This document shows, piece by piece, positions 1 through 8,933 of a DNA stretch of 64,000 nt (position 1 is its first letter; each line of letters opens with the position of its first letter). The position numbers were made by a program, and so were the translations under genes. The DNA lies in NCBI RefSeq assembly GCF_000750635.1, contig NZ_CCDM010000001.1, forward strand, positions 62,001 to 126,000, given 5' to 3'. The stretch comes from Oceanobacillus jeddahensis. GTDB lineage: Bacteria > Bacillota > Bacilli > Bacillales > Amphibacillaceae. Under the pieces are notes generated by a model. That model saw only the letters and a list, made by a program, of their open reading frames with translations, was not told the DNA's origin and did not search any database.

Positions 1-542
1 CGCTGGTTGATTAGCGGAGAATGGAATTGATGAATCAAGTAGCCATGTGCTCCATGTATTTCAATCGTATCGAATCCAGCTTCAACTGCCCGTTTTGCTG
101 CATCCTGAAATTGTTGAATCGTATCCCTGACTTCTTCTGTAGTTAAGGCGCGGGGCATTTTACTGTCTTCCGTAACAGGGATTGCCGATGGGGCAACTGG
201 CGGGTTCGCATCTTCCGCCTTTCTGCCGGCATGCGCAATTTGAATACCTATTTTAGCACCTTGCCGGTGAACAGCATCAACCATTTTTTTATAGGCTGGA
301 ATTTGTTCGTCTGACCAGAGACCAAGATCATTATCGGTAATACGCCCATCCGGGTCTACATCTGTCATCTCAACTAAGATTAAACCAGTACCGCCCACTG
401 CACGTGATGTGTAATGAACAAAATGCCAGTCATTTGGAATCCCGTCCTTAGCATCAACGGAATATTGACACATTGGAGCCATAACAACTTTATTTTTTAA
501 GGTTAAATTTTTTAATGTAAAAGGTTGTGTTAATTGAGCCAT
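1..542 (-). CDS. namA: NADPH dehydrogenase NamA (old yellow enzyme family), C-terminus beyond window
   Basis: The first 180 codons of an FMN-dependent ene-reductase of the YqjM/NamA branch are visible; the rest lies beyond position 1. The enzyme reduces activated C=C bonds with NADPH and is cytosolic. The protein starts MAQLTQPFTLKNLTLKNK and contains the family motif MAPMCQYS, in which the Cys is the FMN-modulating cysteine typical of YqjM. WHFVHYTSRAVGG and IQIAHAGRKA follow, with the conserved His of the substrate pocket, then EIHGAHGYLIHQF. The start is the ATG at 542, with a weak upstream Shine-Dalgarno (GAGGTG). It reads away from the small membrane protein gene at 741-1184. Family is certain; the exact substrate is unknown. 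Confidence 0.93.
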   Translation of the reverse strand, partial: MAQLTQPFTLKNLTLKNKVVMAPMCQYSVDAKDGIPNDWHFVHYTSRAVGGTGLILVEMTDVDPDGRITDNDLGLWSDEQIPAYKKMVDAVHRQGAKIGIQIAHAGRKAEDANPPVAPSAIPVTEDSKMPRALTTEEVRDTIQQFQDAAKRAVEAGFDTIEIHGAHGYLIHQFHSPLINQ

Positions 543-689
543 TTTCGCACCTCACTTATAAATTTCGAAGTAATTCATAGCATATGCTTTCTTATTATTT
601 CGTGCAAATAATCTGTTTATCATGGTAATGAAGCTTTTCAACCTGTACAACCAAAAACGAATGGGAAGAATTACAATAATCTAGGATAG

Positions 690-727
690 AGGAAAAATAA
701 GCCATTCGCTTGCAAAAGCTTATTTTA
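690..727 (-). terminator. Rho-independent terminator of the 741-1184 gene
   Basis: Arms AAAATAAGC and GCTTATTTT enclose a loop of about 15 nt just downstream of the stop codon on the minus strand, followed by a short T run. Confidence 0.6.
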
Positions 728-740
728 ATACACATTACAT

Positions 741-1184
741 CTAATTTTTTAGTCTATCTATTCCCCAAAATACGGTACTTGGGTAAAAACTGATTAGTAT
801 AAAAGCTCCAATATCATAATTATTCGTCATAACAGGACTAAATCCAGAACCAGTAATAAAGCTGATAAACCATATAACTGCAAATCCGGAAAAAAGATAT
901 AAAAGAAACCTGACAGTTTCTTTAACTTTAGAATTCTTTAATTTACATACTATCTTGTCAATAAATATGGACACTGTAATTCCTATTATAAAAACAACAG
1001 GGCCAACGTATACGATAATAATAAGGAATGCAAATAACATTATATTCTTTAAATATTCCAATAAGTTTGTATCGGCAGATTCCGTTGAATAAGCATAGAG
1101 CATAAATACAAACGCACAATTAATTGTTGTTATTATTGCAGGCAACCATTTCTTACGTAATATGGTTTTTATTTTTTCAGACAT
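741..1184 (-). CDS. hypothetical four-helix membrane protein
   Basis: I do not recognise this 147-residue protein. From the ATG at 1184 it begins MSEKIKTILRKKWLPAI. It then has about four hydrophobic stretches, near residues 12-32, 42-78 (probably two helices), 93-115 and 122-140, so it is very probably an integral membrane protein. The start is preceded by a good Shine-Dalgarno (GAGGAG, 7 nt before the ATG). An in-frame extension to 1265 has no ribosome site. It stands alone between namA and the SRP RNA and is followed by a terminator. No catalytic motif is visible and I assign no function. Confidence 0.7.
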   Translation of the reverse strand: MSEKIKTILRKKWLPAIITTINCAFVFMLYAYSTESADTNLLEYLKNIMLFAFLIIIVYVGPVVFIIGITVSIFIDKIVCKLKNSKVKETVRFLLYLFSGFAVIWFISFITGSGFSPVMTNNYDIGAFILISFYPSTVFWGIDRLKN

Positions 1185-1337
1185 CCGGCATCTCCTCATT
1201 CTCTTTTTCATATAGTGAAAATTATCCTGAGGTAAACGCTGTAGCAAGATTGATTTCAGCTGCAAAAAATCAGTCTAAACAAATCCATTCACAAATGGAA
1301 TAACAAATACCTTCAAGCAAAATCCTATAATTAGAGA

Positions 1338-1370
1338 TAAAAAAAAGAACTGCATTCACAGTTCTTTTTC
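1338..1370. terminator. terminator of the SRP RNA
   Basis: Inverted repeat AGAACTG/CAGTTCT with T runs on both strands lies immediately downstream of the 3' end of scr, so it can also act in the other direction. Confidence 0.8.
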
Positions 1371-1379
1371 TTTCATATG

Positions 1380-1651
1380 TAACGTGCACCTGCTTTCGAT
1401 GGAATGACCATATGCGCTACATAAGTTCATGGCTCAGCCCAGGTTTCCCTGCGGCACACAAGAATAACCACTTACTGCTGCTTCCTTCCGGACCTGACAG
1501 GGTTCATGGGTTCCTGTTGCGCAGGACCCGAACGTCAACACCAATCCCTTATGTCAGACCATACAGTCATCCCACCTGGAGCAGGAATTCGGCCTCGCTA
1601 TAGCGGATTGCGAGTACAGGGCACCGCTACCTCCCCGCTTAGCACGTAATT
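1380..1651 (-). ncRNA. scr: signal recognition particle RNA (large Bacillus-type scRNA)
   Basis: On the minus strand the sequence opens with GTGCTAAGCGGGGAGGTAG and ends GGTGCAC, as in B. subtilis scr. It contains the invariant apical hairpin TCAGGTCCGGAAGGAAGCAG with its GGAA tetraloop, near 1470-1495. The length of about 270 nt fits the Alu-containing SRP RNA of spore formers rather than the short 4.5S form. The RNA pairs with Ffh and FtsY in co-translational membrane targeting. It lies directly downstream of tadA, the same neighbour order as B. subtilis. Any reading frame inside it is fortuitous. Confidence 0.97.
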
Positions 1652-1654
1652 AAT

Positions 1655-1683
1655 ATTATAGCTTCCATGTCCTAAAAATGCAA
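1655..1683 (-). promoter_or_regulatory. promoter of scr
   Basis: A perfect -10 TATAAT (1660-1655) lies 17 nt from a weak -35 TTGCAT (1683-1678), about 4-8 nt before the RNA 5' end. The tadA terminator overlaps its upstream edge. Confidence 0.6.
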
Positions 1684-1686
1684 TGA

Positions 1687-1709
1687 AAAATGTATCTTTT
1701 TCGATACAC
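1687..1709 (-). terminator. terminator of tadA
   Basis: Hairpin GTATC-GAAAAA-GATAC followed by TTTTTC sits directly after the tadA stop on the minus strand. Confidence 0.65.
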
Positions 1710-1712
1710 GCT

Positions 1713-2225
1713 CTATTCTTCAGCTTCAGAATCCAAGTCATTCTTTTTCTGCCGCAGCTCTTTAAAAAAATTCTTTAAAACCGTACTGCATTGTGGCTCA
1801 AGCACACCAGATTTCACTTCGACCTGATGGTTAAACCGCGGCTCTTCTAATAAATTCATTAAGGTTCCAGCGCATCCGGCCTTTGGATCACTAGCCCCGT
1901 AGACCACACGTTTAACCCTTGATTGTACAATTGCTCCGGCGCACATGGGACACGGCTCCAATGTAACATACAAGGTGCAATCCTCTAACCGCCAGCTGCC
2001 CACCTTTTGATTTGCATCTTGAATAGCAAGTAGTTCTGCATGAGTTAACGTCGTCTGCATGGATTCACGTAAATTAAAACCTCTGCCGATAATTTCTCCA
2101 TCCTTCACGACCACTGCACCAATGGGAACTTCATTTAGGATCCACGCCCTGCGTGCCTCCTGCAGAGCAGCTGCCATATACTTTTCATCTTGACTTACAG
2201 ACATTTCTTCTATCATTTTTATCAC
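1713..2225 (-). CDS. tadA: tRNA(adenine34) deaminase TadA
   Basis: This 170-residue cytidine-deaminase-fold enzyme converts A34 to inosine in tRNA-Arg(ACG). The zinc site is complete: HAE at residues 62-64 (His ligand and catalytic Glu) and PCPMC at 91-95 (two Cys ligands). The C-terminal region has the FFKELR helix typical of TadA. The frame opens with a GTG at 2225, but an ATG at 2216 (MIEEMSV) or the ATG eight codons in (MSVSQDEKYM) are possible starts; no Shine-Dalgarno decides clearly. It lies between scr and the divergent yaaI, exactly as in B. subtilis (where it is yaaJ). Confidence 0.96.
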   Translation of the reverse strand: MIKMIEEMSVSQDEKYMAAALQEARRAWILNEVPIGAVVVKDGEIIGRGFNLRESMQTTLTHAELLAIQDANQKVGSWRLEDCTLYVTLEPCPMCAGAIVQSRVKRVVYGASDPKAGCAGTLMNLLEEPRFNHQVEVKSGVLEPQCSTVLKNFFKELRQKKNDLDSEAEE

Positions 2226-2301
2226 ATCACTTTATTCTCGTTTTAATAATTGTTTAGCGGGAATACTATATAAACCTAGTTCTTTAAAAAAGGAGAAGCT
2301 C

Positions 2302-2835
2302 ATGAATATAACAGCAGAGAATACAGCACTTGTATTTATCGACTTAATCAATGATTTTAAATTTGACGGCGGCGACAATCTTCTTGCAAATACAGAAGAT
2401 ATTCTTCCAAATTTAATAAATCTGCGCCATTTTGCCAAAGAAAAATCGATACCCATTATCTACGTTAACGATCATTATGGTTTATGGCAAGCAGATTTCC
2501 GGGAAATTATCAAATATTGTAAAAACGAAAAGAGTGCAAACATCATTGATAAAATCAAACCGGATGATGACGATTATTTCCTAATTAAACCACAACACTC
2601 CGCCTTTTTTCAAGCTCCCTTACACGCTCTTTTAACAGATTTAAAACGAACGCATCTCATTTTAGCAGGAATTGCTGGTGATATTTGCATTCTGTTTACA
2701 GCAAAGGACGCCTATATGTACAAATTCAGCCTTTCCATTCCTAAAAACTGTCTCGCTTCCGAGGGAGTGGATAATAATAACTATGCCCTTTACCTGATGG
2801 AATCGGTCATGGATGCAGATATTACAGCAATTTAG
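2302..2835 (+). CDS. yaaI: isochorismatase-family cysteine hydrolase (YaaI-like)
   Basis: This 177-residue protein has the isochorismatase/nicotinamidase fold. The catalytic triad is visible: Asp14 in VFIDLINDF, Lys96 in FLIKPQHSAFF and Cys129 in GIAGDICILFTAKDA, with the cis-peptide region just before the Cys. The reaction is unknown; amidase activity on a small amide is the family norm. A strong Shine-Dalgarno (AAAGGAG) precedes the ATG. It is followed 60 nt later by the yaaH homologue, and the pair is divergent from tadA, as in B. subtilis. Confidence 0.85.
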   Translation: MNITAENTALVFIDLINDFKFDGGDNLLANTEDILPNLINLRHFAKEKSIPIIYVNDHYGLWQADFREIIKYCKNEKSANIIDKIKPDDDDYFLIKPQHSAFFQAPLHALLTDLKRTHLILAGIAGDICILFTAKDAYMYKFSLSIPKNCLASEGVDNNNYALYLMESVMDADITAI

Positions 2836-2895
2836 CATATAACTTTCTCCCTCTTCATATAGTGAGTAAGAAGCACTCTGAAGGGGGTTATTATT

Positions 2896-4188
2896 TTGCA
2901 AATATACGTTGTTGAACAAGGGAATACGCTCGAGCAAATTGCAGATACATACGGTTCCTCCGTTCAAGATATTATCAATGCCAACGAATTAAATGCACCA
3001 GACCAATTAGTTATCGGGCAGGCACTTGTTATTCCCATTGTCGGCGAGTTTTACTTTGTACAGTCTGGTGATACGCTTTCTTCCGTTGCTGCCCAATTTA
3101 ACATCCCTGTGGAGGAATTAGCAACGGTTAACGGATTAAATGCCAACCAGATTATTTATCCCGGACTTCGCCTTTATATCCCACCCGCTCCAAAAGAACC
3201 GATCACTTCCAATGCGTATGTCGAACCAATGGGAGAGGAGGTTTCCCAGACATTAGAAACAGCAGCAAGCACGTATTCGCCTTTTTTAACGTATCTCACC
3301 TTATTTAGTTATCGCGCTAATCGGGATGGGACACTGACAGCTCCGCCAACAGGGAATCTTATCACCTCTGCACAGGAAAACAATGCCTCCATTGCGATGG
3401 CTATTACCAATTTAGAAGAAGGGGCATTCAGCTCAGAGGTCGGTCATATTATCTTAACAGTGCAGGCTGTCCAAAACCGGTTATTAGATGAAATTATTAA
3501 TATCGCAACAGAACAAGGATTTCGTGATGTACACTTTGATTTTGAATTTCTTCCGTCAGAAGATAGAGAGGCTTATAATAGCTTTCTGCGTACAGCAAAA
3601 GACCGTCTTTCCCAAGCAGGACTGCTGATTTCAACAGCCCTTGCGCCAAAAACAAGCGCAGAGCAGGCAGGGCAATGGTATGAGGCACATGATTACCGGG
3701 CCCATGGAGAGATTGTTGATTTTGTAGTGTTGATGACTTATGAATGGGGCTACAGTTACGGTCCGCCGATGGCTGTCTCTCCTCTCAATGCCGTCCGCGA
3801 TGTGGTGGAATATGCTGTCTCCGAAATTCCATCAGAGAAAATTTTACTCGGTCAAAATTTATATGGATATGATTGGACCCTTCCTTTTGTAGAAGGAGGA
3901 GAAGCTGCGCGGGCTATCAGTCCGCAGCAGGCCGTTCAAATCGCCTGGGAAAATAATGCAGCAATTCAATACGATTCCACGGCCCAAGCGCCCTATTTTA
4001 TGTATGCAGATGACTCCGGACAAGAGCATGAGGTTTGGTTTGAGGATGCCCGTTCCATTCAGGCAAAATTTGATTTAATTCGTGAGTTTCAGCTTTTAGG
4101 TATTTCTTATTGGAAATTAGGGCTGGCTTTCCCACAAAATTGGCTGCTTTTAAATAACGAATTTGATATTCGAAAATTAGATGGATAA
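2896..4188 (+). CDS. yaaH: LysM/glycoside hydrolase family 18 spore cortex protein (YaaH/SleL type)
   Basis: The protein has 430 residues. Two LysM peptidoglycan-binding modules (about 2-47 and 52-96) precede a GH18 TIM barrel (about 120-425). The catalytic signature is DVHFDFEF at 211-218, with Asp211, Asp215 and the acid Glu217. Homologues SleL/YaaH are N-acetylglucosaminidases on spores that degrade cortex fragments during germination. There is no signal peptide, as expected for a protein placed on the spore by the mother cell. The start is TTG at 2896, after a strong GAAGGGGG Shine-Dalgarno. Confidence 0.92.
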   Translation: MQIYVVEQGNTLEQIADTYGSSVQDIINANELNAPDQLVIGQALVIPIVGEFYFVQSGDTLSSVAAQFNIPVEELATVNGLNANQIIYPGLRLYIPPAPKEPITSNAYVEPMGEEVSQTLETAASTYSPFLTYLTLFSYRANRDGTLTAPPTGNLITSAQENNASIAMAITNLEEGAFSSEVGHIILTVQAVQNRLLDEIINIATEQGFRDVHFDFEFLPSEDREAYNSFLRTAKDRLSQAGLLISTALAPKTSAEQAGQWYEAHDYRAHGEIVDFVVLMTYEWGYSYGPPMAVSPLNAVRDVVEYAVSEIPSEKILLGQNLYGYDWTLPFVEGGEAARAISPQQAVQIAWENNAAIQYDSTAQAPYFMYADDSGQEHEVWFEDARSIQAKFDLIREFQLLGISYWKLGLAFPQNWLLLNNEFDIRKLDG

Positions 4189-4191
4189 TAA

Positions 4192-4226
4192 AAAGAGCGC
4201 TCCAAATTTTAGGAGCACTCTTTTTC
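4192..4226. terminator. bidirectional terminator between yaaH and the PfpI gene
   Basis: AAAGAGCGCTCC/GGAGCACTCTTT hairpin with T runs on both strands, placed between two convergent genes. Confidence 0.85.
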
Positions 4227-4235
4227 TATTATTAA

Positions 4236-4751
4236 TTAACCAAGTACCTTCACAGATTCACGATTAAATGCTGGAAGATCATCCGGTGTACGACTTGTTA
4301 CTAATTGATTTTGGCAAACAACGACTTCTTCATCTTTGAATTTCGCGCCTGCGTTTACAAGGTCTACTTGAATGGATTTAAATCCTGTTGCTCCACGGCC
4401 ATCCAATGTTTTTGCATTAATAAGAAGCTGCGGTCCATGACAAATTGCCATTACCGGCTTTTTCTCATCCATAAAGTGTTTTGCAAATGCTACAAAACGG
4501 TCATCTGCACGTAATATATCTGGAGAGAAACCACCAGGAATAAATAAAGCATCAAAATCTTCTGGTTTTACATCATCAATACCTTTATCGATAGTTACGT
4601 TGGTATCTTCTGATTTGCCTTTTACTGTATCTCCTTGTTTATTTCCAATGGTAACCAGCTCATGTCCAGCTTCTTCCAATGCTTTTTTAGGGCTTGTAAA
4701 TTCTACATCCTCAAATAAGTCTGTGATGACTGTTGCAATTTTTTTACCCAT
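4236..4751 (-). CDS. DJ-1/PfpI-family protein (type 1 glutamine amidotransferase fold)
   Basis: This 171-residue cytosolic protein has the flavodoxin-like DJ-1/PfpI fold. The nucleophile elbow is MAICHGPQLL with Cys104-His105, and the acidic partner is Glu14 in DLFEDVEF. Bacillus relatives (YraA, YfkM) are general-stress proteins tied to protein quality control or aldehyde detoxification; which applies here cannot be told from sequence. The ATG at 4751 has an ideal Shine-Dalgarno (AAAGGAGTG). It is monocistronic, with a terminator on its 3' side. Confidence 0.88.
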   Translation of the reverse strand: MGKKIATVITDLFEDVEFTSPKKALEEAGHELVTIGNKQGDTVKGKSEDTNVTIDKGIDDVKPEDFDALFIPGGFSPDILRADDRFVAFAKHFMDEKKPVMAICHGPQLLINAKTLDGRGATGFKSIQVDLVNAGAKFKDEEVVVCQNQLVTSRTPDDLPAFNRESVKVLG

Positions 4752-4908
4752 GAATTATTCACTCCTTTAATATTGGTTACATCCTATATCTTCCCAAATA
4801 GAATTTATTTAAAACATATGAATTTATATTCCTTTCCAATATTCCCGAACGATACTTTTTTGTATGAATCCATATCCACACATTCTTTTATTCTTATTTG
4901 CACACAAA

Positions 4909-4951
4909 AATAGTGGCTTTTCATCTGTATGGATAGGTGAAAAGCCACTAT
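4909..4951 (-). terminator. terminator of acsA
   Basis: A long hairpin (ATAGTGGCTTTTCA / TGAAAAGCCACTAT) followed by TTTTTG on the minus strand, about 50 nt downstream of the acsA stop. Confidence 0.85.
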
Positions 4952-5000
4952 ATGCACATTTAATTTAAAGTATTTTCTGTCCTATTTAAAATAAGTAACA

Positions 5001-6716
5001 TTATTCCTCTAATGTCGAAGTATCTCCTGTCGGCAGCCCTAATTCCCATGATTTTAACAGACGGCGCATGATTTTACCGCTCCGTGTCTTAGGAATAGAG
5101 TCTTTTACTTCAATTTCTCTTGGAGCTGCGTGTGCACTTAATTCCTGTTTAACAAATCGGCGAACTTCTTCTAACAGCTCATCACTTTTTTCATAGCCTG
5201 GATTTAAAGTAATAAACGCTTTAATAATTTCCCCGCGCTCAGGGTCCGGCTTCCCAATCACACCAGCCTCTGCAACAGCCTCATGCTCAATCAGCTTACT
5301 TTCTACTTCAAATGGTCCAACGCGCTCCCCAGATGTATTAATAACATCATCCAGGCGGCCCTGGAACCAAAAATAGCCATCTTCATCCCGATAGGCACTA
5401 TCGCCCGATACATACCATCCGTTAATAAAATAACTTTCATACTTTCCTTTATTATTCCAAACCTCACGCATCATAGATGGCCAACCAGCTTTAATTGCTA
5501 AATTTCCCATTTGATTCGGAGGAATTTCATTACCTTCATTATCAACAATCGATGCCTCTACTCCAGGAATCGGTTTCCCCATCGAACCTGGTCTTATTTC
5601 CAGTGACGGGATGTTTACAATAACTTGTGCGCCTGTCTCCGTCATCCACCACGTATCATGAATACGCAGGTCAAATGCCTTCAGCCCCCAAGTAATAACT
5701 TCTGGGTTTAATGGCTCTCCAACACTCAAAATATGTCGTAGAGATGATAAATCATATTCTCTAACTTTTTCCTCTCCGTGACTTACAAGCATTCGTAAAG
5801 CTGTTGGTGCAGTGTACCATACAGTAACATTATTATCTTGTATTGTTTTGTACCAATCATCTGGAGAAAAACGCCCACCACGGATTACATTGGTCACACC
5901 ATGCAGCCAAGGTGCAAAAATACCATAGCTCGTTCCTGTTACCCAGCCTGGGTCAGCTGTACACCAATAAATATCACCATCTTTTAAGTCTAACACCCAC
6001 TCCCCGGTTGCATAATGTTGGATCATTGCGTTATGCACATGCAAAATACCTTTTGGTTTTCCAGTTGAGCCAGATGTATAGTGAAGCAGCATGCCGTCTT
6101 CTCTATCTACCCAAACAGTATCAAAATCATTGGACGCGATTTTCATTTCTGAATGAAAATCGATATACTGATCTCCCTGTTCCTCATGCTCACCTACTAA
6201 AATAATTTTTTCTAAATTCGGCAGCCGATCTTGAGGGATACGATAGAGTAAATCAGGTGTTGTGATTAAAACTCGCGCCTCACTATTTTCTAAACGATCT
6301 CCAACAGCTTGCTCCATAAACGCCTCAAACAGTGGCCCTGCAATGGCACCAATTTTTAAAATACCAAAAAATGCTTGATAGAACTCAGGACTTCTTGGCA
6401 TAAAAAGAAAAACACGGTCTCCTTTTTGTACATCATATTTCTTCAGCACGTTTGCAAATTGATTGCTTTGCAAACGGAGTTCATCAAAAGTTATTTTTTG
6501 TTCACGGTCTGGATCAGAATATAGTAATGCAATCCTATCCTTTGTATTAGGATTATCCGCATGTTTATCAATTGCTTCATATGCCATGTTCACTTTTCCT
6601 GTTTCATGCCAGGAAAAGTTCTTTTCTACCTCTTCCCAAGAAAAAGTCTTTCGAAAATCCTCGTAGTTTTTTAAATTATGATTCCCTTCACGTGCCGGTA
6701 TTGCTTGCATATCCAT
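5001..6716 (-). CDS. acsA: acetyl-CoA synthetase AcsA
   Basis: This 571-residue AMP-forming ligase makes acetyl-CoA from acetate, ATP and CoA in the cytosol. It matches B. subtilis AcsA in length and closely along the whole chain. Visible motifs are the P-loop LLHYTSGSTGKPKG, the adenylate-binding DTWWMTETG, the hinge region YFWFQGRLDDVI and the C-terminal PKTRSGKIMRR, whose Lys is the residue regulated by acetylation in this family. The ATG at 6716, with GAGGTGA upstream, is preferred over the TTG one codon earlier. A cre box sits in its leader, so carbon catabolite repression is expected. It is monocistronic with its own terminator. Confidence 0.97.
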   Translation of the reverse strand: MDMQAIPAREGNHNLKNYEDFRKTFSWEEVEKNFSWHETGKVNMAYEAIDKHADNPNTKDRIALLYSDPDREQKITFDELRLQSNQFANVLKKYDVQKGDRVFLFMPRSPEFYQAFFGILKIGAIAGPLFEAFMEQAVGDRLENSEARVLITTPDLLYRIPQDRLPNLEKIILVGEHEEQGDQYIDFHSEMKIASNDFDTVWVDREDGMLLHYTSGSTGKPKGILHVHNAMIQHYATGEWVLDLKDGDIYWCTADPGWVTGTSYGIFAPWLHGVTNVIRGGRFSPDDWYKTIQDNNVTVWYTAPTALRMLVSHGEEKVREYDLSSLRHILSVGEPLNPEVITWGLKAFDLRIHDTWWMTETGAQVIVNIPSLEIRPGSMGKPIPGVEASIVDNEGNEIPPNQMGNLAIKAGWPSMMREVWNNKGKYESYFINGWYVSGDSAYRDEDGYFWFQGRLDDVINTSGERVGPFEVESKLIEHEAVAEAGVIGKPDPERGEIIKAFITLNPGYEKSDELLEEVRRFVKQELSAHAAPREIEVKDSIPKTRSGKIMRRLLKSWELGLPTGDTSTLEE

Positions 6717-6739
6717 CAAATCACCTCATTCATCTTAAT

Positions 6740-6753
6740 TGGAAACGATTACA
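6740..6753 (-). promoter_or_regulatory. cre box (CcpA site) in the acsA leader
   Basis: TGGAAACGATTACA matches the cre consensus TGWAANCGNTNWCA at all but one position (G for W at position 3). It lies 24 nt upstream of the acsA ATG, a place suited to roadblock repression. B. subtilis acsA is known to be CcpA-repressed. Confidence 0.75.
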
Positions 6754-6914
6754 AATAGAATTAAAAAAAGGATTAAAATATTTTGTTAACTATGTCTATT
6801 TTAGAACATTCTGTGACATTTTTAAAGAGTTTGTTTCTAAATTTACAAAATAAAGGAGATATTTCTGTGATGGATACCAGATAAGCTATGGTTTACGGCT
6901 ATTTATCAGGATAG

Positions 6915-6972
6915 AAAAATCCGAACCCATTATCAATATTCTCTCTTTAGAATTCAAATGAGTTCGGATTTC
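6915..6972 (-). terminator. terminator of the symporter gene
   Basis: Arms AAATCCGAAC and GGTTCGGATTT (around a loop of about 35 nt that can itself fold) followed by TTTTTCT on the minus strand. Confidence 0.7.
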
Positions 6973-6990
6973 ACTTAGTAAAAATTTAGT

Positions 6991-8229
6991 TTATGCATTC
7001 TTTGCTTTTTTCTCTTTCCGTGTTTCCCGCTCAGATATAATATACGCACAAGCAGCATCTCCGGAAATATTTAAAGATGTTCTTAGCATATCAAGGATAC
7101 GGTCAATACCAATGATCAATGCAATTCCTTCGACAGGAAGTCCTACTTGGCCAAGCACCATAGCCAGCATCACCAGTCCGACGCCAGGTACGCCTGCTGT
7201 ACCAACACTTGCTAATGTGGCGATAAGAACAACCATTAATAAATCCGTAAAGGTCAGCGGAATATCATACACTTGAGAAATAAATACTGTTGCAACAGCC
7301 TGCATAATCGCCGTACCATCCATATTAATGGTCGCACCGAGCGGCTGCACAAAACTGCTGACAGCTTTCTTTACACCTAGTTTTTCTTGAGCTGTCTTCA
7401 TTGCTACAGGAAGTGCCGCATTAGAACTGGATGTACTAAAACCAACTACCATTGCCGGGAAGAATACTTTAAAAAATGTAATTGGATTCCCGCGTCCGAT
7501 CAACCAGATAGCAAGAGAATAGATAATAAGCGCATGAAGCAGCAATCCTGCAATTACTGTTAACATATAACTCAGCATGGAGCCGAGCGCATTTAGACCA
7601 GCATCGCCAATTGCAGAGGCGATTAATGCAAACGCACCATAAGGAGCAAATCGCATAATCACTGTGATCAGCCAATTTAAGATTTCACTTGCCTGCTCAA
7701 ATAAATTATATATTCCTTTTGTTTTATCACTTAAAAATGCCAAACCAACTCCAATAAAGATAGCAAACGCAATAATCTGCAGCATTTCTCCAGATGCCAA
7801 TGCTTCAATTGGATTTTCAGGAATAATATTAATCAATGTATCCATAATTGGTGGTGCTTCCTCTGCACTGTATTCTGCATTTGATGTATCAAAAATCCCT
7901 GTTGACCCTGGCTGAATCAAATAACCCAGCCCTAGCCCTAAGCTGATTGCAATTGCCGTCGTAGTTAAGAAAAAGCCAACCGCAAAAACACCGATTTTCC
8001 CTAATTTTTTCGGGTCCCCGAGTCCTGCTGTTCCTAATACAATAGATACAAATACAAGCGGAACTACTAACATCATAATAAGATTAATAAATATTTGACC
8101 AATTGGGTCTAATACATATTTATCGAGAGGTCCAAAAAAACTTTCTGGAGCAAATGTCAGAGCAATACCAGCAGCTGCACCAGCAATCAAAGCTATTAAT
8201 ATTCTTCTCGTTAATTTTTTAGAATCCAT
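6991..8229 (-). CDS. dicarboxylate/amino acid:cation (Na+ or H+) symporter, DAACS family
   Basis: The protein has 412 residues and many hydrophobic segments. It carries the serine-rich hairpin loop GFSTSSSNAALPVA and the substrate/cation region QPLGATINMDGTA. A second hairpin covers ASVGTAGVPG, and the DRILDMLRTSLNISGD signature is also present, all diagnostic of GltT/GltP/DctP-type carriers. Likely substrates are glutamate/aspartate or C4-dicarboxylates; sequence alone does not choose. The ATG at 8229 (MDSKKLTRR) has an AAAGGAAG Shine-Dalgarno, so the GTG six codons upstream is rejected. It is monocistronic, with a terminator downstream and a long gene-free region upstream. Confidence 0.93.
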   Translation of the reverse strand: MDSKKLTRRILIALIAGAAAGIALTFAPESFFGPLDKYVLDPIGQIFINLIMMLVVPLVFVSIVLGTAGLGDPKKLGKIGVFAVGFFLTTTAIAISLGLGLGYLIQPGSTGIFDTSNAEYSAEEAPPIMDTLINIIPENPIEALASGEMLQIIAFAIFIGVGLAFLSDKTKGIYNLFEQASEILNWLITVIMRFAPYGAFALIASAIGDAGLNALGSMLSYMLTVIAGLLLHALIIYSLAIWLIGRGNPITFFKVFFPAMVVGFSTSSSNAALPVAMKTAQEKLGVKKAVSSFVQPLGATINMDGTAIMQAVATVFISQVYDIPLTFTDLLMVVLIATLASVGTAGVPGVGLVMLAMVLGQVGLPVEGIALIIGIDRILDMLRTSLNISGDAACAYIISERETRKEKKAKNA

Positions 8230-8672
8230 ATACCTTCTTCCTTTCACTATGTTTGTGGGGTTAAAAAATATCCATCTGAAAATAAAAAATTAATAGAGAT
8301 TTCTACGCTAATATTTTCACCTTACTCTTAGGCTAATCAGTCTTAACTCTTGATAAATTCTTAATTTCCATTGGATATAAACATAGATTTATTGGATTTG
8401 TCTTTCTTTGGCAGGTAATAAAGTATAACCTTTCTTACTGCTTACGTGCAACTAAAGTTATCACTGAAAGGCTTAGTGATAATCAAGTTTTCTAGTAGTT
8501 GAGGCGACTACATTTTACAGGGATTATTTCTAAATTGTAGAGTGAGCAAGATAAATTTTACCATAAATGCAAGGTATTTGAATAGATTTTTTTAAAATAT
8601 TACATTATATTCCATATAACTTAAAGATTTTACAGACTATACCCTGATTTTTATTTATTAAAACGCTACTTC
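8230..8672. other. gene-free stretch upstream of the symporter
   Basis: AT-rich sequence without a credible reading frame. It presumably holds the symporter promoter, but I cannot pick one confidently. Nothing else recognised. Confidence 0.5.
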
Positions 8673-8675
8673 TTT

Positions 8676-8890
8676 ATAAAGCAAAGAACAAAAGCGCAGA
8701 GCGCCTGTTTAAAAACGTAGAGATTGCGCCCCCGGTTTTTGGGGGTGGTTCGACTTTAGTCGAACTTCCTTTATTCTTGAGATAAAGGAAACACGGTGAG
8801 GTGACGAACCGATGTTGACTTATCGTAGGGCGCGTCGTGAAATCTCCTAGTTTTTGGCGCTCGGAGCTGGACGTGGCTGTTTTACTATAA
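8676..8890. repeat. GC-richer dispersed palindromic repeat
   Basis: About 215 bp, clearly GC-richer than its surroundings. It opens with GCGCAGAGCGCC and closes with GGCGCTCGGAGC. Internal inverted arms include GGTTCGACTTTAGTCGAAC and CTTTATTCTTGAGATAAAGG. I recall similar intergenic repeats ending GCTCGGAGCTGGAC-like from other Bacillaceae, but that recollection is not a database result. It has no credible protein and lies in the gap beside the XRE/ImmA module. Confidence 0.6.
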
Positions 8891-8933
8891 ATAGTTATCC
8901 ACAAGGCAATAATTCTATAATTTCCTATGCAAT

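Noticed and set aside
1412..1603. 63-codon frame on the plus strand
   Set aside because: It lies antisense within the SRP RNA gene and has no ribosome site.
8674..8904. 76-codon frame on the minus strand
   Set aside because: It runs through the palindromic repeat; protein-like composition and a ribosome site are missing.
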